Made by a program: the position numbers and the translations under genes. Shown here in pieces: positions 18,867 through 28,622 of a stretch of 64,000 nucleotides of DNA (its first letter is position 1; every line of letters begins with the position of its first letter). The notes under the pieces were generated by a model, which made no database searches, was not told where the DNA came from, and saw only the letters and a program-made list of their open reading frames with translations. Source of the DNA: Streptomyces djakartensis (GTDB lineage Bacteria; Actinomycetota; Actinomycetes; Streptomycetales; Streptomycetaceae); contig NZ_BMWE01000001.1 of the NCBI RefSeq assembly GCF_014651075.1, positions 62,001 through 126,000 on the forward strand, in the 5' to 3' direction.

Positions 18867-19619
18867 CTACTTGACCGGAAGGTGGTAGGCGACCCGGTAC
18901 CGATCGGCCGGGATGACGACGTCGGCCGTCTCGACCGGGCGGCCGGAGGCGTAGAAGGTGCGCGAGATCACCAGGACCACATGGCCGGGGACGCCTCCCA
19001 GGACGAGCAGTTCCTCGGCGAGACCGGGCCGGGCGCCGACCTCCTCGGCGACGTTGTCCACGATCACGTCGATCGCCGCCATGCGCTCGACGACGCCCAT
19101 GCCGCCGAGCGGGCCCTCCTCCGGCAGCATCACGGGCGTACGGCCCGTCACGGCGAGCGGCTCCCAGGAGGTGGAGAGCATCATCACCTCGCCGCCCTCG
19201 CGGAAGAGGTACTTCGTGCACATCACGCGGTCGCCCGGCTCGATGCCCAGCCGCTCGGCGACCGCGACGCTCGCCTCGGCCTGCTCGCTGCTGGACTCCC
19301 AGGTGCCCCGCCCCTCGCCGTCCGCCTGCTCCTGACGGAACGGCGTGGCCCCGCCGGACGGGCGGTATCCGGAGCGGGAGACGCGCCGGGGCACGGGCCG
19401 CTCGCGCACATAGGTCCCCGAGCCCGAGCGGCCCTCGACCAGCCCTTCCGCCATGAGCACCTTGCGGGCCTCCAGGGCGACGGTGTCCGAGACGCCGTAC
19501 TCCTGGCGGATTCTGGCCTGGGACGGGAGGCGGGTGTGCGGCGGCAGCTGACCGTCGACGATCTTCTTGCGCAGATCACCCGCGACACGCAAGTACGCCG
19601 GCTGCTCACCGAATGTCAC
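18867..19619 (-). CDS. GntR-family transcriptional regulator with UTRA effector domain
   Basis: A 250-residue repressor-type regulator. Residues 1-75 are the GntR winged helix (YLRVAGDLRKKIVDGQLPPH, LPSQARIRQEYGVSDTVALEA, GSGTYVRER); residues 110-245 form a UTRA ligand-binding domain (ERLGIEPGDRVMCTKYLF at its start). Start is GTG 19619 with GGAG 8 nt upstream. Two copies of GGTTGT(A/G)C (at 19634 and 19672, plus strand) lie in its upstream region and are possible autoregulatory operators. The effector and regulon cannot be inferred. Confidence 0.88.
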   Translation of the reverse strand: MTFGEQPAYLRVAGDLRKKIVDGQLPPHTRLPSQARIRQEYGVSDTVALEARKVLMAEGLVEGRSGSGTYVRERPVPRRVSRSGYRPSGGATPFRQEQADGEGRGTWESSSEQAEASVAVAERLGIEPGDRVMCTKYLFREGGEVMMLSTSWEPLAVTGRTPVMLPEEGPLGGMGVVERMAAIDVIVDNVAEEVGARPGLAEELLVLGGVPGHVVLVISRTFYASGRPVETADVVIPADRYRVAYHLPVK

Positions 19620-19796
19620 TGGCCGCTCCCATCAGGTTGTACAGACAGCAACAGCGTGGCAACCGTAGGTTGTGCCATGCAAGTAAAGGCCAGAGAATCA
19701 CTCGATGTGATGACAAAGTGAGCGTGAGGGCTTTACGCAGGCACTTTCTCCCCGCTATAGCCGCCGTCACACCCGTCTGCGACGACTGACGGGCCG

Positions 19797-20099
19797 TCAC
19801 AAGCGCTTCGTGCGTCCAGGCATGACCCTTCTGCAATTCCTGCCGAGGTCGCTCCAGTTCTGACGGGGCGTGGGGGCCGCTGTCCGCGGTCCGGCCCCTG
19901 TCCGGTCGCGCCCTGAGCCGGAGTCCCGCCGCAGCAGGGCGAGTTCCGCGTTCATCTCGGCGAGGAAGCGGACGACCACCTCCCGGTTCCTCGCGGCTGA
20001 AACGACCGCGGGCCGTGTCGGTGGCTCGGGCCGGTCCAGGCAGGCGGTGACCACGCCGGACGTGAGGTCGAGCCGCCCCCGCAGCCGACCGGGCGTCAT
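19797..20099 (-). pseudogene. Decayed MarR-family regulator remnant
   Basis: The minus frame from 20099 carries LTSGVVTACLDRPE, the typical MarR winged-helix segment (compare the family's LTSGAVTALIDRLE), followed by NREVVVRFLAEMNAELALLRRD, which looks like a MarR C-terminal helix. The N-terminal dimerisation region and the wing are missing, and the frame then continues into unrelated sequence to a stop at 19797. I read it as an internally deleted, truncated gene. Similarity is judged by eye only. Confidence 0.45.
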
Positions 20100-20121
20100 G
20101 AGCCCCTTCCCCGCGTCCGGG

Positions 20122-20295
20122 ACTGCGCTGCAGATCGCCTTCATCGTCGCCGCCTTCGGGGTGCTGCTCGACACGCTCGTGGTCCGCTCGTCGCTGGTGC
20201 CCGCGCTGGTGATCGGCATCGGGCCGCGGGCGTGGTGGCCCGGCACCCTGGCCCGCCCGGCCCCGCGAGCCGGCGACGGCCCTCGCTCCGGCTGA
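20122..20295 (+). pseudogene. C-terminal fragment of an MMPL-family transporter
   Basis: The plus frame encodes TALQIAFIVAAFGVLLDTLV, then VRSSLVPALVIGIGPRAWWP. This is the highly characteristic last membrane segment and tail of actinobacterial MMPL exporters (normally ...GVLLDTLVVRSLLVPAL...WWP). Nothing of the preceding ~680 residues is present. Together with the divergent MarR remnant it marks a decayed MarR-MMPL pair, a common arrangement in Streptomyces. Confidence 0.6.
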
Positions 20296-20410
20296 GGCGT
20301 CCGGCGCCGGACGTGCGGTGCATCCGTGACGGGTGCCGAGCCGGAAGTCCTCATGTCGGGGCCGTCATCCGACGGCACGGCACGAGCGTCGAGGCACGGG
20401 AGGCACGACC

Positions 20411-22255
20411 ATGGCGACGGACGGGGCACGGTCGCACTGCCTGGTCACCGGGGCGTCGGGATACATCGGCGGGCGCCTGGTGCCGGAACTGCTGCAGGCG
20501 GGCCACCGCGTCCGGTGCCTCGCCCGCTCCCCGGGCAGGCTCCGGGACCACCCCTGGGCGAAGCACGCCGAGACCGTCCAGGGAGACGTCACCGACCCGG
20601 AGTCCGTCGCCGCCGCCCTGCGCGGTGTCGACGTCGCCTACTACCTGGTGCACGCCCTCGGGTCGGGCCCCGGGTTCGAGGACACCGACCGGGAGGCCGC
20701 CCGGATCTTCGCCGAGCAGGCGCGGCTCGCCGGCGTGCGGCGGATCGTCTACCTCGGCGGGCTCACGCCGCGCGACGTCCCCGAGCGCTCCCTCTCCCCG
20801 CATCTGCGGTCCCGGGCCGAGGTGGGGGACATCTTCCTGGACTCCCCCGTGCCCGCCACGGTGCTGCGGGCGGCCGTCGTCATCGGCTCGGGGTCGGCGT
20901 CGTTCGAGATGCTGCGCTACCTCACCGAACGCCTGCCTGTCATGATCACCCCCAGCTGGGTGCACACCCGGATCCAGCCGATCGCGGTGCGGGACGTGCT
21001 GCGCTACCTGGTCGGGTCGGCGACCATGCCGGCCGACGTGAACCGGGCTTTCGACATCGGCGGGCCCGACGTCCTCACCTACCGCGAGATGATGCTCCGG
21101 TACGCCGCCGTCGCGGGGCTGCCGAGGCGGTTCATCATGCCGGTGCCGGTCCTCACCCCGCGGCTGTCCAGCCACTGGGTCGGGCTCGTCACCCCGGTGC
21201 CGGCCTCGATCGCCCGGCCGCTGACCGAGTCCCTGCGGTACGAGGTCGTCTGCCGGGAACACGACATCGCCCGCCATGTGCCGGACGCCCCGGGCCGGCC
21301 CCTGCCGTTCGACGAGGCGCTGGCCCTGGCGCTGCGCAGGGTCCGGGAGGCGCAGGTCGCCACGCGCTGGTCCTCGGCCTCGGTGCCCGGGGCTCCCAGT
21401 GACCCGCTGCCCACGGACCCGGGCTGGGCGGGCGGCAGCCTCTACCAGGACGAGCGGCACAGGCGGGTCGACGCGTCGCGGGAGGCGCTGTGGCGGGTGG
21501 TCGAGGGCATCGGGGGCGAGAACGGCTGGTACTCCTCCCCTCTGGCCTGGGCGGTCCGGGGATGGCTGGACCGGTTCACCGGCGGGGTCGGGCTGCGCCG
21601 CGGGCGGCGTGACACCGAGCGCCTGAGGGTCGGCGACTCGCTGGACTTCTGGCGGGTCGAGGAGGTCCGGCCCGGGCGTCTGCTGAGGCTGCGCGCCGAG
21701 ATGCGGCTGCCCGGCCTCGCCTGGCTGGAGATGCACGTCGAGACCGACGACGAGGGCCGTACCCGGTACCGGCAGCGGGCGCTGTTCCACCCCCGCGGAC
21801 TGCTGGGCCACGCCTACTGGTGGAGCGTCGCCCCGTTCCACTTTGTGGTGTTCGGCGGCATGGCGCGCAACATCGCCCGAGCCGCGGCCGACGACACGGG
21901 CGGACGCCGCACCGCCTCACGCACCCGGCGCATCCGGCGGGCCCGCACCGGGCGAGGCGGGACATCCGCCGCGGACGACGCAGACGGACGCCCCACCACC
22001 ACACCCACCCCGCGCGCCCCGAAGGCCCGCACCGGTCCAGGCCGGACATCCGCCGCAGACGGAACAGACGGACGCCCCGCCGCCGCACGCGCCCGCCCGG
22101 GCCAGGCAGCACAGCCGCCTCGGGGCGCAACCGCGGCAGACGGCACAGGTGGACTCCGCACCGCCGCGCGCGCCCCGCGCGCATACGGCGGGGGCCCGCA
22201 CCGGCGAGGGGGCGCGCAACGACAGACGGAATCCGCACCACCGCACCAGGAGTGA
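20411..22255 (+). CDS. SDR oxidoreductase with DUF2867 domain and repetitive C-terminal tail
   Basis: A 614-residue protein. Residues 8-300 form an atypical NAD(P)-binding SDR (GASGYIGGRLVPELL at the nucleotide site; VAYYLVHALGSG in place of a classic active site), residues 350-500 a DUF2867 domain (YQDERHRRVDASREALWRVV; FHPRGLLGHAYWWSVAPFH), and residues 500-614 a basic, Thr/Ala/Arg-rich tail of near-tandem 28-residue repeats. ATG 20411 follows GGGAGGCACGACC. The photolyase gene begins 5 nt after the stop. In S. coelicolor the light-response locus includes a possible oxidoreductase, LitQ; this gene could be its counterpart, but LitQ there is downstream of litR, so the equivalence is inference. 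Confidence 0.8.
   Translation: MATDGARSHCLVTGASGYIGGRLVPELLQAGHRVRCLARSPGRLRDHPWAKHAETVQGDVTDPESVAAALRGVDVAYYLVHALGSGPGFEDTDREAARIFAEQARLAGVRRIVYLGGLTPRDVPERSLSPHLRSRAEVGDIFLDSPVPATVLRAAVVIGSGSASFEMLRYLTERLPVMITPSWVHTRIQPIAVRDVLRYLVGSATMPADVNRAFDIGGPDVLTYREMMLRYAAVAGLPRRFIMPVPVLTPRLSSHWVGLVTPVPASIARPLTESLRYEVVCREHDIARHVPDAPGRPLPFDEALALALRRVREAQVATRWSSASVPGAPSDPLPTDPGWAGGSLYQDERHRRVDASREALWRVVEGIGGENGWYSSPLAWAVRGWLDRFTGGVGLRRGRRDTERLRVGDSLDFWRVEEVRPGRLLRLRAEMRLPGLAWLEMHVETDDEGRTRYRQRALFHPRGLLGHAYWWSVAPFHFVVFGGMARNIARAAADDTGGRRTASRTRRIRRARTGRGGTSAADDADGRPTTTPTPRAPKARTGPGRTSAADGTDGRPAAARARPGQAAQPPRGATAADGTGGLRTAARAPRAYGGGPHRRGGAQRQTESAPPHQE
21890..22195 (+). repeat. Four ~84-bp near-tandem repeats coding for the SDR tail
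   Basis: A GACGGACGCC-type core recurs at 21902, 21986, 22070 and 22151, giving periods of 84, 84 and 81 bp. Each unit encodes about 28 residues built on (T/D)GGR-x-TA...ARTG-x-G-x-TSAAD. All period lengths are multiples of three, so the frame is kept. Confidence 0.8.
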
Positions 22256-22259
22256 CACC

Positions 22260-23633
22260 ATGACCGTCGCGGTCGTCCTGTTCACCTCGGACCTGCGCCT
22301 GCACGACCATCCGCCGCTGCGCGCCGCGCTGGGGGCGGCGGACGAGGTGGTGCCCCTGTTCGTCCGCGACCCCGCCGTCCACGCGGCCGGCTTCGACGTG
22401 CCCAACCGCGCCGCCTTCCTCGCCGACTGCCTGGCCGACCTCGACGCCTCGCTGCGCCGGCGCGGCGGGCGGCTGGTGGTGCGCTCGGGTCCGGTCGCCC
22501 GGGAGGTCCGGGCGGTCGCCGCCGCGTGCGGCGCGACGGAGGTGCACATGGCCGCCGGCGTCACCGCCCACGCCCACCGCCGTGAGGAGCGGCTGCGCGA
22601 GGAACTCGGCGCCGGCGGTGTCGTGCTGCGGGTGCACGACAGCGTGATCACCGCCGTCGCCCCGGGGGCCGTGACACCGTCCGGCGGCGATCACTTCTCC
22701 GTGTTCACCCCCTACTTCCGCCGCTGGTCACAGCAGTCGCTGCGTGATCCGCTGCCCGCGCCGCGGGCCGTGCGCGTTCCCGGCTCGGCGCGCGGCGAGG
22801 AGCTGCCGTCCCGCGAAGGCGTCCGGGGTGTGTCGCCGGAGGTTCCGCCCGGCGGGGAGTCGGCGGGGCGCGACCGGTTCGCGGCCTGGGCGAGGGCGGA
22901 CCTGCCCCGGTACGAGGAGCGGCACGACGACCTGGCCGGTGACGCGACCTCGCGCCTGTCTCCGTACCTGCACTTCGGGGCGCTCTCACCGGTGGAGCTG
23001 GTCCGCCGGGTCCGCGAGCGGGGCGGGCCCGGGGCCGAGGCGTTCGTACGGCAGCTGTGCTGGCGCGACTTCCACCACCAGGTCCTGGCCGCCCGGCCCG
23101 ACGCGTCCGTCCAGGACTACCGCACCCGCGGCGACCGGTGGCGCGGCGCGGACGAGGCGGCCGAGGACATCGCCGCGTGGCGGGAGGGCCGTACGGGCTA
23201 TCCGATGGTGGACGCCGGCATGCGCCAGTTGCGCCGCGAGGGCTGGATGCACAACCGGGCCCGGCTGCTGACGGCGAGTTTCCTGACGAAGACGCTGTAC
23301 GTGGACTGGCGGATCGGCGCACGGCACTTCCTGGATCTCCTGGTGGACGGCGACATCGTCAACAACCAGATGAACTGGCAGTGGGTCGCCGGCACCGGCA
23401 CCGACACCCGTCCGCACCGCGTCCTCAACCCCGTGCTCCAGGGCAGGCGCCACGACCCGGACGGCACCTACGTACGCCGCTGGGTGCCGGAACTGGCGGA
23501 CATCGAGGGCGGCGCGGTGCACGAGCCGTGGCGCCTCTCGGAGGACCGGCGGGCCGCTCTGCGCTATCCCGCGCCGCTCATCGGCCTCGGCGACGGCCTG
23601 GCCCGCTTCAGGGCCGCCCGCGGCCGCGACTGA
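22260..23633 (+). CDS. phr: Deoxyribodipyrimidine photolyase (CPD photolyase)
   Basis: A 457-residue flavoprotein that repairs UV pyrimidine dimers using blue light. The N-terminal antenna-type domain (VVLFTSDLRLHDHPPLRAAL) is followed by the FAD domain: RLSPYLHFGALSPVELV, FVRQLCWRDFHHQVL, GYPMVDAGMRQLRREGWMHN, and NNQMNWQWVAGTGTDT with the electron-transfer Trp residues. AGGAG 8 nt upstream fixes the ATG at 22260. It sits between the SDR gene and crtE within the light-induced locus, as in other actinobacteria where photolyase is co-regulated with carotenoid genes. Confidence 0.95.
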   Translation: MTVAVVLFTSDLRLHDHPPLRAALGAADEVVPLFVRDPAVHAAGFDVPNRAAFLADCLADLDASLRRRGGRLVVRSGPVAREVRAVAAACGATEVHMAAGVTAHAHRREERLREELGAGGVVLRVHDSVITAVAPGAVTPSGGDHFSVFTPYFRRWSQQSLRDPLPAPRAVRVPGSARGEELPSREGVRGVSPEVPPGGESAGRDRFAAWARADLPRYEERHDDLAGDATSRLSPYLHFGALSPVELVRRVRERGGPGAEAFVRQLCWRDFHHQVLAARPDASVQDYRTRGDRWRGADEAAEDIAAWREGRTGYPMVDAGMRQLRREGWMHNRARLLTASFLTKTLYVDWRIGARHFLDLLVDGDIVNNQMNWQWVAGTGTDTRPHRVLNPVLQGRRHDPDGTYVRRWVPELADIEGGAVHEPWRLSEDRRAALRYPAPLIGLGDGLARFRAARGRD

Positions 23634-23757
23634 GGAGCCGGCGCCGGGACGCGGGAACCGGCGCGTTCCGGCGGCGTCGCCCCTTCGGCGCATCCAAGAC
23701 ACCGCTCCCGGTGGAAGCACTGATGTGCGGAGGACCGGAAGCGAGAAGGGGCAGCGC

Positions 23758-24852
23758 ATGCTTGGAACCGCTCACGAGGCCGTGAGAGCCGTCGAGCACG
23801 TCCTCGAGCGGGTGCTCGACGCGCGCCTGCGGCAGGCCCGGGAAACCGACGCGCTGTTCGCCCGCGACATGGCGGATCGCGTCGCGGCGTTCGTCCGGCG
23901 TGGCGGCAAGCGGCTGCGCACGGCGTTCGTGTGGTGCGGCTGGCGGGCCGCGGGCGGCACGGGCGACGCCACCGAGGTCCTGCGCCTGGGGGCCGCCCTC
24001 GAACTGCTGCAGGCCTGCGCCCTCATACACGACGACGTGATGGACGGCTCGGCCCTGCGCCGGGGGGCTCCGGCGATGCACGAGGACTTCGCCCGCCTCC
24101 ACCGGACCGGCCGGACGAACGGCTCCGCCGAGTCGTTCGGGACGTCGGCCGCCGTCCTCGCCGGCGACCTGGCACTGGCGTGGGCGGACGATCTGCTGAC
24201 GGAGACGGCGCTCGGTACGCCGCGGGGCTCGCGGCTGCACGCCGAGTGGCGGGCCATGCGCACCGAGATGGTCGCCGGGCAGTACCGCGACCTGCACGCC
24301 CAGGCGAGCGGCTTGTCCTGCGACGAGGAGGCGCTGGCCATCGCCGTCCTCAAGAGCGCCCTGTACACGGTCGAGCGGCCCCTGACGCTGGGTGCCTCAC
24401 TGGCCGGCGCGGACACCCGCACCCTGGGGGCGCTGCGGGACGCCGGCCGGTGCGCGGGGCTCGCCTTCCAGCTGCGCGACGACCTGCTCGGTGCCTTCGG
24501 TGACCCGGCCCGGACCGGGAAACCCGCCGACGACGATCTGCGCTCCCGCAAGCTCACCCCGCTCCTCGTCGTCGCCGTCCGGCTCGCCGACGCCGCCGGC
24601 GATCAGGAGGCCGCCGCCGTGCTCGCCCCGGGCGCGGACGCGCGGGCCGGGCACACCGTCGAGCGGATGCGGGCGGCGCTGGAGCGGACGGGCGCCCGGG
24701 CGGAGGTCGAGGCACGGATCGGGGAGCTGGCGGCGGCCGCTCTGCGCCACTTCGCGTCGACCGCCGCCGGACCCGAGGTGCGGCGGGAGTTCGCCGCCCT
24801 GGTCGAGCTGGCCTCGGGCGTCGCCCCGCGGCCCGCCGAGGAGCTCGTATGA
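23758..24852 (+). CDS. crtE: Geranylgeranyl diphosphate synthase
   Basis: A 364-residue polyprenyl synthase that supplies GGPP, the first committed precursor of carotenoids. The first aspartate-rich motif is HDDVMD (Asp92, Asp93, Asp96), the second is QLRDDLLGAFGD, and the chain starts with GGKRLRTAFV, the substrate-binding Lys-Arg element. ATG 23758 follows AAGGGG; an upstream GTG at 23725 would add 11 residues and is less likely. The stop overlaps crtI by 4 nt (ATGA). GCATCC at 23691-23696, upstream, is shared with other genes of this locus. Confidence 0.94.
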   Translation: MLGTAHEAVRAVEHVLERVLDARLRQARETDALFARDMADRVAAFVRRGGKRLRTAFVWCGWRAAGGTGDATEVLRLGAALELLQACALIHDDVMDGSALRRGAPAMHEDFARLHRTGRTNGSAESFGTSAAVLAGDLALAWADDLLTETALGTPRGSRLHAEWRAMRTEMVAGQYRDLHAQASGLSCDEEALAIAVLKSALYTVERPLTLGASLAGADTRTLGALRDAGRCAGLAFQLRDDLLGAFGDPARTGKPADDDLRSRKLTPLLVVAVRLADAAGDQEAAAVLAPGADARAGHTVERMRAALERTGARAEVEARIGELAAAALRHFASTAAGPEVRREFAALVELASGVAPRPAEELV

Positions 24853-26420
24853 GGACGGTGCCGGGACCGACGGACCACGTCGTCGTGGTGGGCGCCGGCC
24901 TGTCCGGCCTGGCCTGCGCCCTCCATCTGCTGGGCGCCGGCCGCCGGGTCACGCTCGTCGAACGGGACGCCGGGCCGGGCGGCCGGGCCGGGCGCGTACG
25001 GCTCGGCGGCTACCGCGTGGACACGGGGCCCACCGTGCTGACGATGCCGCATCTGGCCGACGAGGCGTTCGCGGCCGTCGGCGACCGCCTCGACCGGCAT
25101 GTCGAGCTGGTGGCCCTGCACCCCGCCTACCGGGCAGGTTTCGCGGACGGGACCCGGCTCGACGTGCACACCGACGGCGAGGCCATGGAGGCGGAGGTGC
25201 GGCGCTTCGCCGGGCCGGCGGAGGCGGCGGGCTACCGCAGGCTGCGGGAGTGGCTGGAGCGGCTGTACCGGGCGCAGATGCGCCGCTTCATCGACACCAA
25301 CTTCGACTCGCCGTTCCAGCTCGTCCACTCCGACCTGGCCCGGCTGGCGGCGCTCGGCGGCTTCGGGCGGCTGGACGGCCGGATCGGCCGCTTCCTCTCC
25401 GACGACCGGCTGCGCCGGGTCTTCTCCTTCCAGGCCCTGTACGCCGGTGTCGCGCCGGCCCGGGCGCTCGCGGCCTACGCGGTGATCGCCTACATGGACA
25501 CCGTGGCCGGTGTCTGGTTCCCGAAGGGCGGCATGCACGCGCTGCCCCGGGCGATGGCCGACGCGGCGGCCGGTGCCGGTGCCGAGCTGCGCTGGTCGGC
25601 CGAGGTGAGCGCGCTGGAACGCGCGTCGGGCCGGGTGCGGGCCGTCCGTCTCGCCTCGGGCGAGCGGATCCCGTGCGACGCGGTCGTGCTGACCTGCGAA
25701 CTGTCCACCGCACACCGGCTGCTGGGCCGGGCACCCCGGCGCCCGGTACCGCTGCGGCACTCGCCGTCCGCGGTGGTCCTGCACGCCGGAACCGACCGCA
25801 CCTGGCCCCACCTCGCGCACCACACGCTGTCCTTCGGCGCCGCATGGGAGCGCACCTTCGACGAACTGACCCGCTCGGGGGCGCTGATGAGCGACCCGTC
25901 CCTGCTGATCACCCGCCCGACGGCGCACGACGCGTCCCTGGCACCGCCGGGCCGCCACCTCCACTACGTCCTCGCGCCCTGCCCGAACACCGCCGTCGGC
26001 CCGTCCGCCGCCGCCTGGCGCGACCTGGGCCCCCGCTACCGCGACAGCCTGGTCGCCGAGCTGGAGCGGCGCGGCCTGGACGGCTTCGCGGACAGTGTCG
26101 AGGAGGAGCTCCTGGTGACCCCGCTCGACTGGACGGCACAGGGACACGCGGCGGGCAGCCCCTTCTCCGTCTCCCACACCTTCGCCCAGACCGGGCCCTT
26201 CCGGCCGCGCAACCTCGTACGCGGGCTGGACAACGTCGTGCTCGCCGGCTGCGGGACCACACCCGGGGTCGGCGTACCCACCGTGCTGATCAGCGGCAAG
26301 CTCGCCGCCGCCCGGGTCACCGGCGGCGCCCGGCGCCGCTCACCGGTGTCCCGGCCGCGCCCGGCCGTGCAGGAACGCCCGACCGCCCCGACCGGAGCAG
26401 GTGCCCATGACCCGTCGTGA
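24849..26420 (+). CDS. crtI: Phytoene desaturase
   Basis: A 523-residue FAD enzyme of the CrtI family that converts phytoene to lycopene. The N-terminal dinucleotide-binding motif is [17 protein letters not shown], followed by [20 protein letters not shown] (substrate-binding region). The C-terminal FAD signature [20 protein letters not shown] is characteristic of the bacterial desaturase group. The last ~30 residues are Pro/Arg-rich and non-conserved. It overlaps crtE at its start (ATGA) and crtB by 14 nt at its end. Confidence 0.95.
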   Translation: MRTVPGPTDHVVVVGAGLSGLACALHLLGAGRRVTLVERDAGPGGRAGRVRLGGYRVDTGPTVLTMPHLADEAFAAVGDRLDRHVELVALHPAYRAGFADGTRLDVHTDGEAMEAEVRRFAGPAEAAGYRRLREWLERLYRAQMRRFIDTNFDSPFQLVHSDLARLAALGGFGRLDGRIGRFLSDDRLRRVFSFQALYAGVAPARALAAYAVIAYMDTVAGVWFPKGGMHALPRAMADAAAGAGAELRWSAEVSALERASGRVRAVRLASGERIPCDAVVLTCELSTAHRLLGRAPRRPVPLRHSPSAVVLHAGTDRTWPHLAHHTLSFGAAWERTFDELTRSGALMSDPSLLITRPTAHDASLAPPGRHLHYVLAPCPNTAVGPSAAAWRDLGPRYRDSLVAELERRGLDGFADSVEEELLVTPLDWTAQGHAAGSPFSVSHTFAQTGPFRPRNLVRGLDNVVLAGCGTTPGVGVPTVLISGKLAAARVTGGARRRSPVSRPRPAVQERPTAPTGAGAHDPS

Positions 26421-27390
26421 ACTGGACGCCGCCGGGATCACCGACCCCGGCCTGCGTGCCGCCTACACCCGGTGCCGGCAGCTCAACGCCCGCCACGGCC
26501 GGACCTACTTCCTGGCCACCCGCCTGCTGCCGCTGGAACGCCGCTCGGCGGTGCACGCGCTGTACGGCTTCGCCCGCCGGGCCGACGACATCGTCGACGA
26601 CCTGAACCGGCGCCGGACCCCGGACGAGCCCGGTCTGCTGCTGACGCGGCTGGAGGGCGGCCTCGCCCACGCGCTGCGCACCGGCGGCGGGAGCGAACCG
26701 GTGGTCCGGGCGGTGGCCGACACCGCCGACCGGTACGGCATCGAGGTGACGCTGTTCGCCGACTTCCTCGCCTCGATGCGCGCCGATCTGACCGTCACGG
26801 ACTACCCGACCTACGCCGACCTGCGGGCCTACATGCACGGCTCGGCGGCGGTGATCGGACTGCAGATGCTGCCCGTGCTCGGCACGGTCGTCCCGCGCGA
26901 GGAGGCCGCGCCGTACGCGGCTGACCTGGGGGTGGCGTTCCAGCTCACCAACTTCCTGCGGGACGTGGGCGAGGACCTGGACCGCGGCCGCGTCTACCTG
27001 CCGGCGGACCTGCTCGCCGCGCACGGCGTGGACCGGCCGCTGCTGGAGTGGAGCCGGCGCACCGGGCGCCACGACCCGCGCATCCGGGCGGCGTTCGTCG
27101 CGGCCGAGGCCCTGACCAGGGACGTGTACCGGGCGGCAAAACCGGGCATCGCGATGCTCGACCCGCGGGTGCGCCCGTGCATCGGCGCCGCGTTCACGCT
27201 GTACGGCGGCATCCTCGACGCGATCGCGCGGCACGACTACACCGTGCTGCACCGTCGTGCGGTGGTGCCGCGCCGCCGGCGGGCGGCCACCGCCGCGGGC
27301 GGAATCCTGAAGGCGGCCGGGGCGCGATGGCGCGCCGCGCCCACGCCGGTCCCCGGCGCGCTGGAGCGGAAGGGGTCGGGTGGTGGGTGA
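26407..27390 (+). CDS. crtB: Phytoene synthase
   Basis: A 327-residue prenyl transferase condensing two GGPP molecules to phytoene. Both family signatures are seen: [13 protein letters not shown] (first Asp-rich motif, about residues 58-70) and [20 protein letters not shown] (second, about 178-197). I take ATG 26407 with GGAG about 9 nt upstream; a GTG two codons earlier (26401) is possible. It overlaps crtI and the following Rieske gene, consistent with one polycistronic unit. Confidence 0.95.
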   Translation: MTRRELDAAGITDPGLRAAYTRCRQLNARHGRTYFLATRLLPLERRSAVHALYGFARRADDIVDDLNRRRTPDEPGLLLTRLEGGLAHALRTGGGSEPVVRAVADTADRYGIEVTLFADFLASMRADLTVTDYPTYADLRAYMHGSAAVIGLQMLPVLGTVVPREEAAPYAADLGVAFQLTNFLRDVGEDLDRGRVYLPADLLAAHGVDRPLLEWSRRTGRHDPRIRAAFVAAEALTRDVYRAAKPGIAMLDPRVRPCIGAAFTLYGGILDAIARHDYTVLHRRAVVPRRRRAATAAGGILKAAGARWRAAPTPVPGALERKGSGGG

Positions 27391-28387
27391 GCGGGCGGAC
27401 GGGGCACGCTGGACGGCGCCGCTGCGGCGGCGCCGTGGACCGGGCTGGGCGGAGCAGGCGCCGACCTGGCGCGCGGCGCGGCCGGCGCTGATCGCCGACG
27501 CGCTGAAGCGGGCGTCCGCCCGGCCCTCCGGGAACTGGTTCGTGGTCGGCGCCTCCCGGGAGGTGCGCCCCGGCAGGCCCTACGGCAGGACCGTCGGCGG
27601 TGCCGAGGTGGTGCTGTGGCGGTCCGGGTCGGGCGAGCTGCGTGCGGGGCCCGGCGTCTGCCCGCACCTGGGTGCGCCGCTGCGGGACAGCCGGGTGGTG
27701 TGCGGCACGCTGGTGTGTCACTGGCACGGACTGGCGCTGGACGGTTCCGCGTCCGCCGGCTGGCAGCCGTACCCCGTCCACGACGACGGGGTGCTGGTGT
27801 GGGTGCGGCTGGACGAGGTGGGCGGCGAGGAGCCGTCGGAACGCCCCGTCGTTCCTGGGCGTCCCGCGCCGGGCGCCGGGGTGGACGCCGTGCTCACGGC
27901 GGTCGGGCGGTGCGAGCCGCAGGACGTCGTGGCCAACCGGCTCGACCCGTGGCACGGGTCCTGGTTCCACCCGTACTCCTTCGTCGATCTGACGGTCGTC
28001 CGCGAGCCCCGGGGCGACGAGGACGACGCCTTCGCCGTCGACGTCTCCTTCCGGGTTGCGGGCCGTCTGGTGGTCCCGGTCCGGGCCGAGTTCACCGCGC
28101 CCGGGCCGCGCACCGTCGTCATGCGCATCACCGGCGGCGAGGGGGCCGCGTCCGTGGTGGAGACGCATGCCACGCCGCTGACGTCGGCGGCCGAGGCACG
28201 GCCGCGGACGGCCGTCATCGAGGCGGTCGTCGCCACCTCGGGCCGGCGCGGCTTCGCGCTGGCCCGGGCCGCCGCCCCCCTGCTGCGCCCCCTGATGCGC
28301 CGCACCGCCGGGCGCCTGTGGCGCGACGACCTCGCCTACGCCGAGAGACGCTGGACGCTCCGCAGCACCGGACGCTTCCCCGGCTGA
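27380..28387 (+). CDS. Rieske [2Fe-2S] protein of the carotenoid operon (DUF5914-type; crtV position)
   Basis: A 335-residue oxidoreductase-like protein. The Rieske ligands are complete: Cys94-Pro-His96 (VCPHLGAPL) and Cys113-His-Trp-His116 (VCHWHGLAL). A C-terminal domain of about 190 residues follows; it contains [13 protein letters not shown], whose Asp and His residues could be mononuclear-iron ligands as in Rieske oxygenases. It occupies the place of the fourth gene of the crtE-I-B-V operon known from S. griseus and S. coelicolor. Its chemical role in aromatic carotenoid formation is unknown to me. Its last codons lie inside the terminator at 28381-28410. Confidence 0.8.
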   Translation: MVGERADGARWTAPLRRRRGPGWAEQAPTWRAARPALIADALKRASARPSGNWFVVGASREVRPGRPYGRTVGGAEVVLWRSGSGELRAGPGVCPHLGAPLRDSRVVCGTLVCHWHGLALDGSASAGWQPYPVHDDGVLVWVRLDEVGGEEPSERPVVPGRPAPGAGVDAVLTAVGRCEPQDVVANRLDPWHGSWFHPYSFVDLTVVREPRGDEDDAFAVDVSFRVAGRLVVPVRAEFTAPGPRTVVMRITGGEGAASVVETHATPLTSAAEARPRTAVIEAVVATSGRRGFALARAAAPLLRPLMRRTAGRLWRDDLAYAERRWTLRSTGRFPG

Positions 28388-28598
28388 GACGCCCCCCGGC
28401 GTCTCAGCCGTCACGCCCCCAGCGGGAAGCCCCGGGAAGCGGCACGGCCCGCGCGGCGCCCACGACGACGCGGACCACCGCCACGCCGCACACCACCACT
28501 TCGCAGCACTGGCGGCTTCCCCGGCTGGGACGCCCCCCCCGGCGCTCCCGCCGTCACGCTCCCTGCGGGAAGGCCCGGCAAGCGCCACGGCCGGCGCG
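28361..28598. repeat. Imperfect ~96-bp direct duplication of gene end plus terminator
   Basis: 28361-28456 and 28502-28598 are diverged copies 141 bp apart, both running from CGCAGCAC through CTTCCCCGGCTG to CACGGCC. The first copy contains the last nine codons of the Rieske gene and its terminator; the second is non-coding. Confidence 0.7.
28381..28410. terminator. Terminator of the crtE operon
   Basis: CGGCTGAGACGCC pairs perfectly with GGCGTCTCAGCCG over a 4-nt C loop. The TGA stop of the Rieske gene (28385-28387) is within the left arm. The second, decayed copy at about 28522-28553 has three mismatches. Located between convergent operons, it may act on both. Confidence 0.85.
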
Positions 28599-28622
28599 GG
28601 ACACGGCCGTAAGCGGTGCCGG

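Noticed and set aside
19870-20295. A single 141-residue plus-strand gene
   Set aside because: Only the C-terminal ~55 residues resemble a protein family (MMPL tail); the N-terminal part is composition-driven and antisense to the MarR remnant.
28381-28393. CTGAGAC heptamer inside the crt terminator as a SARP site
   Set aside because: Single copy without 11-bp partners and located in a perfect hairpin between convergent genes.
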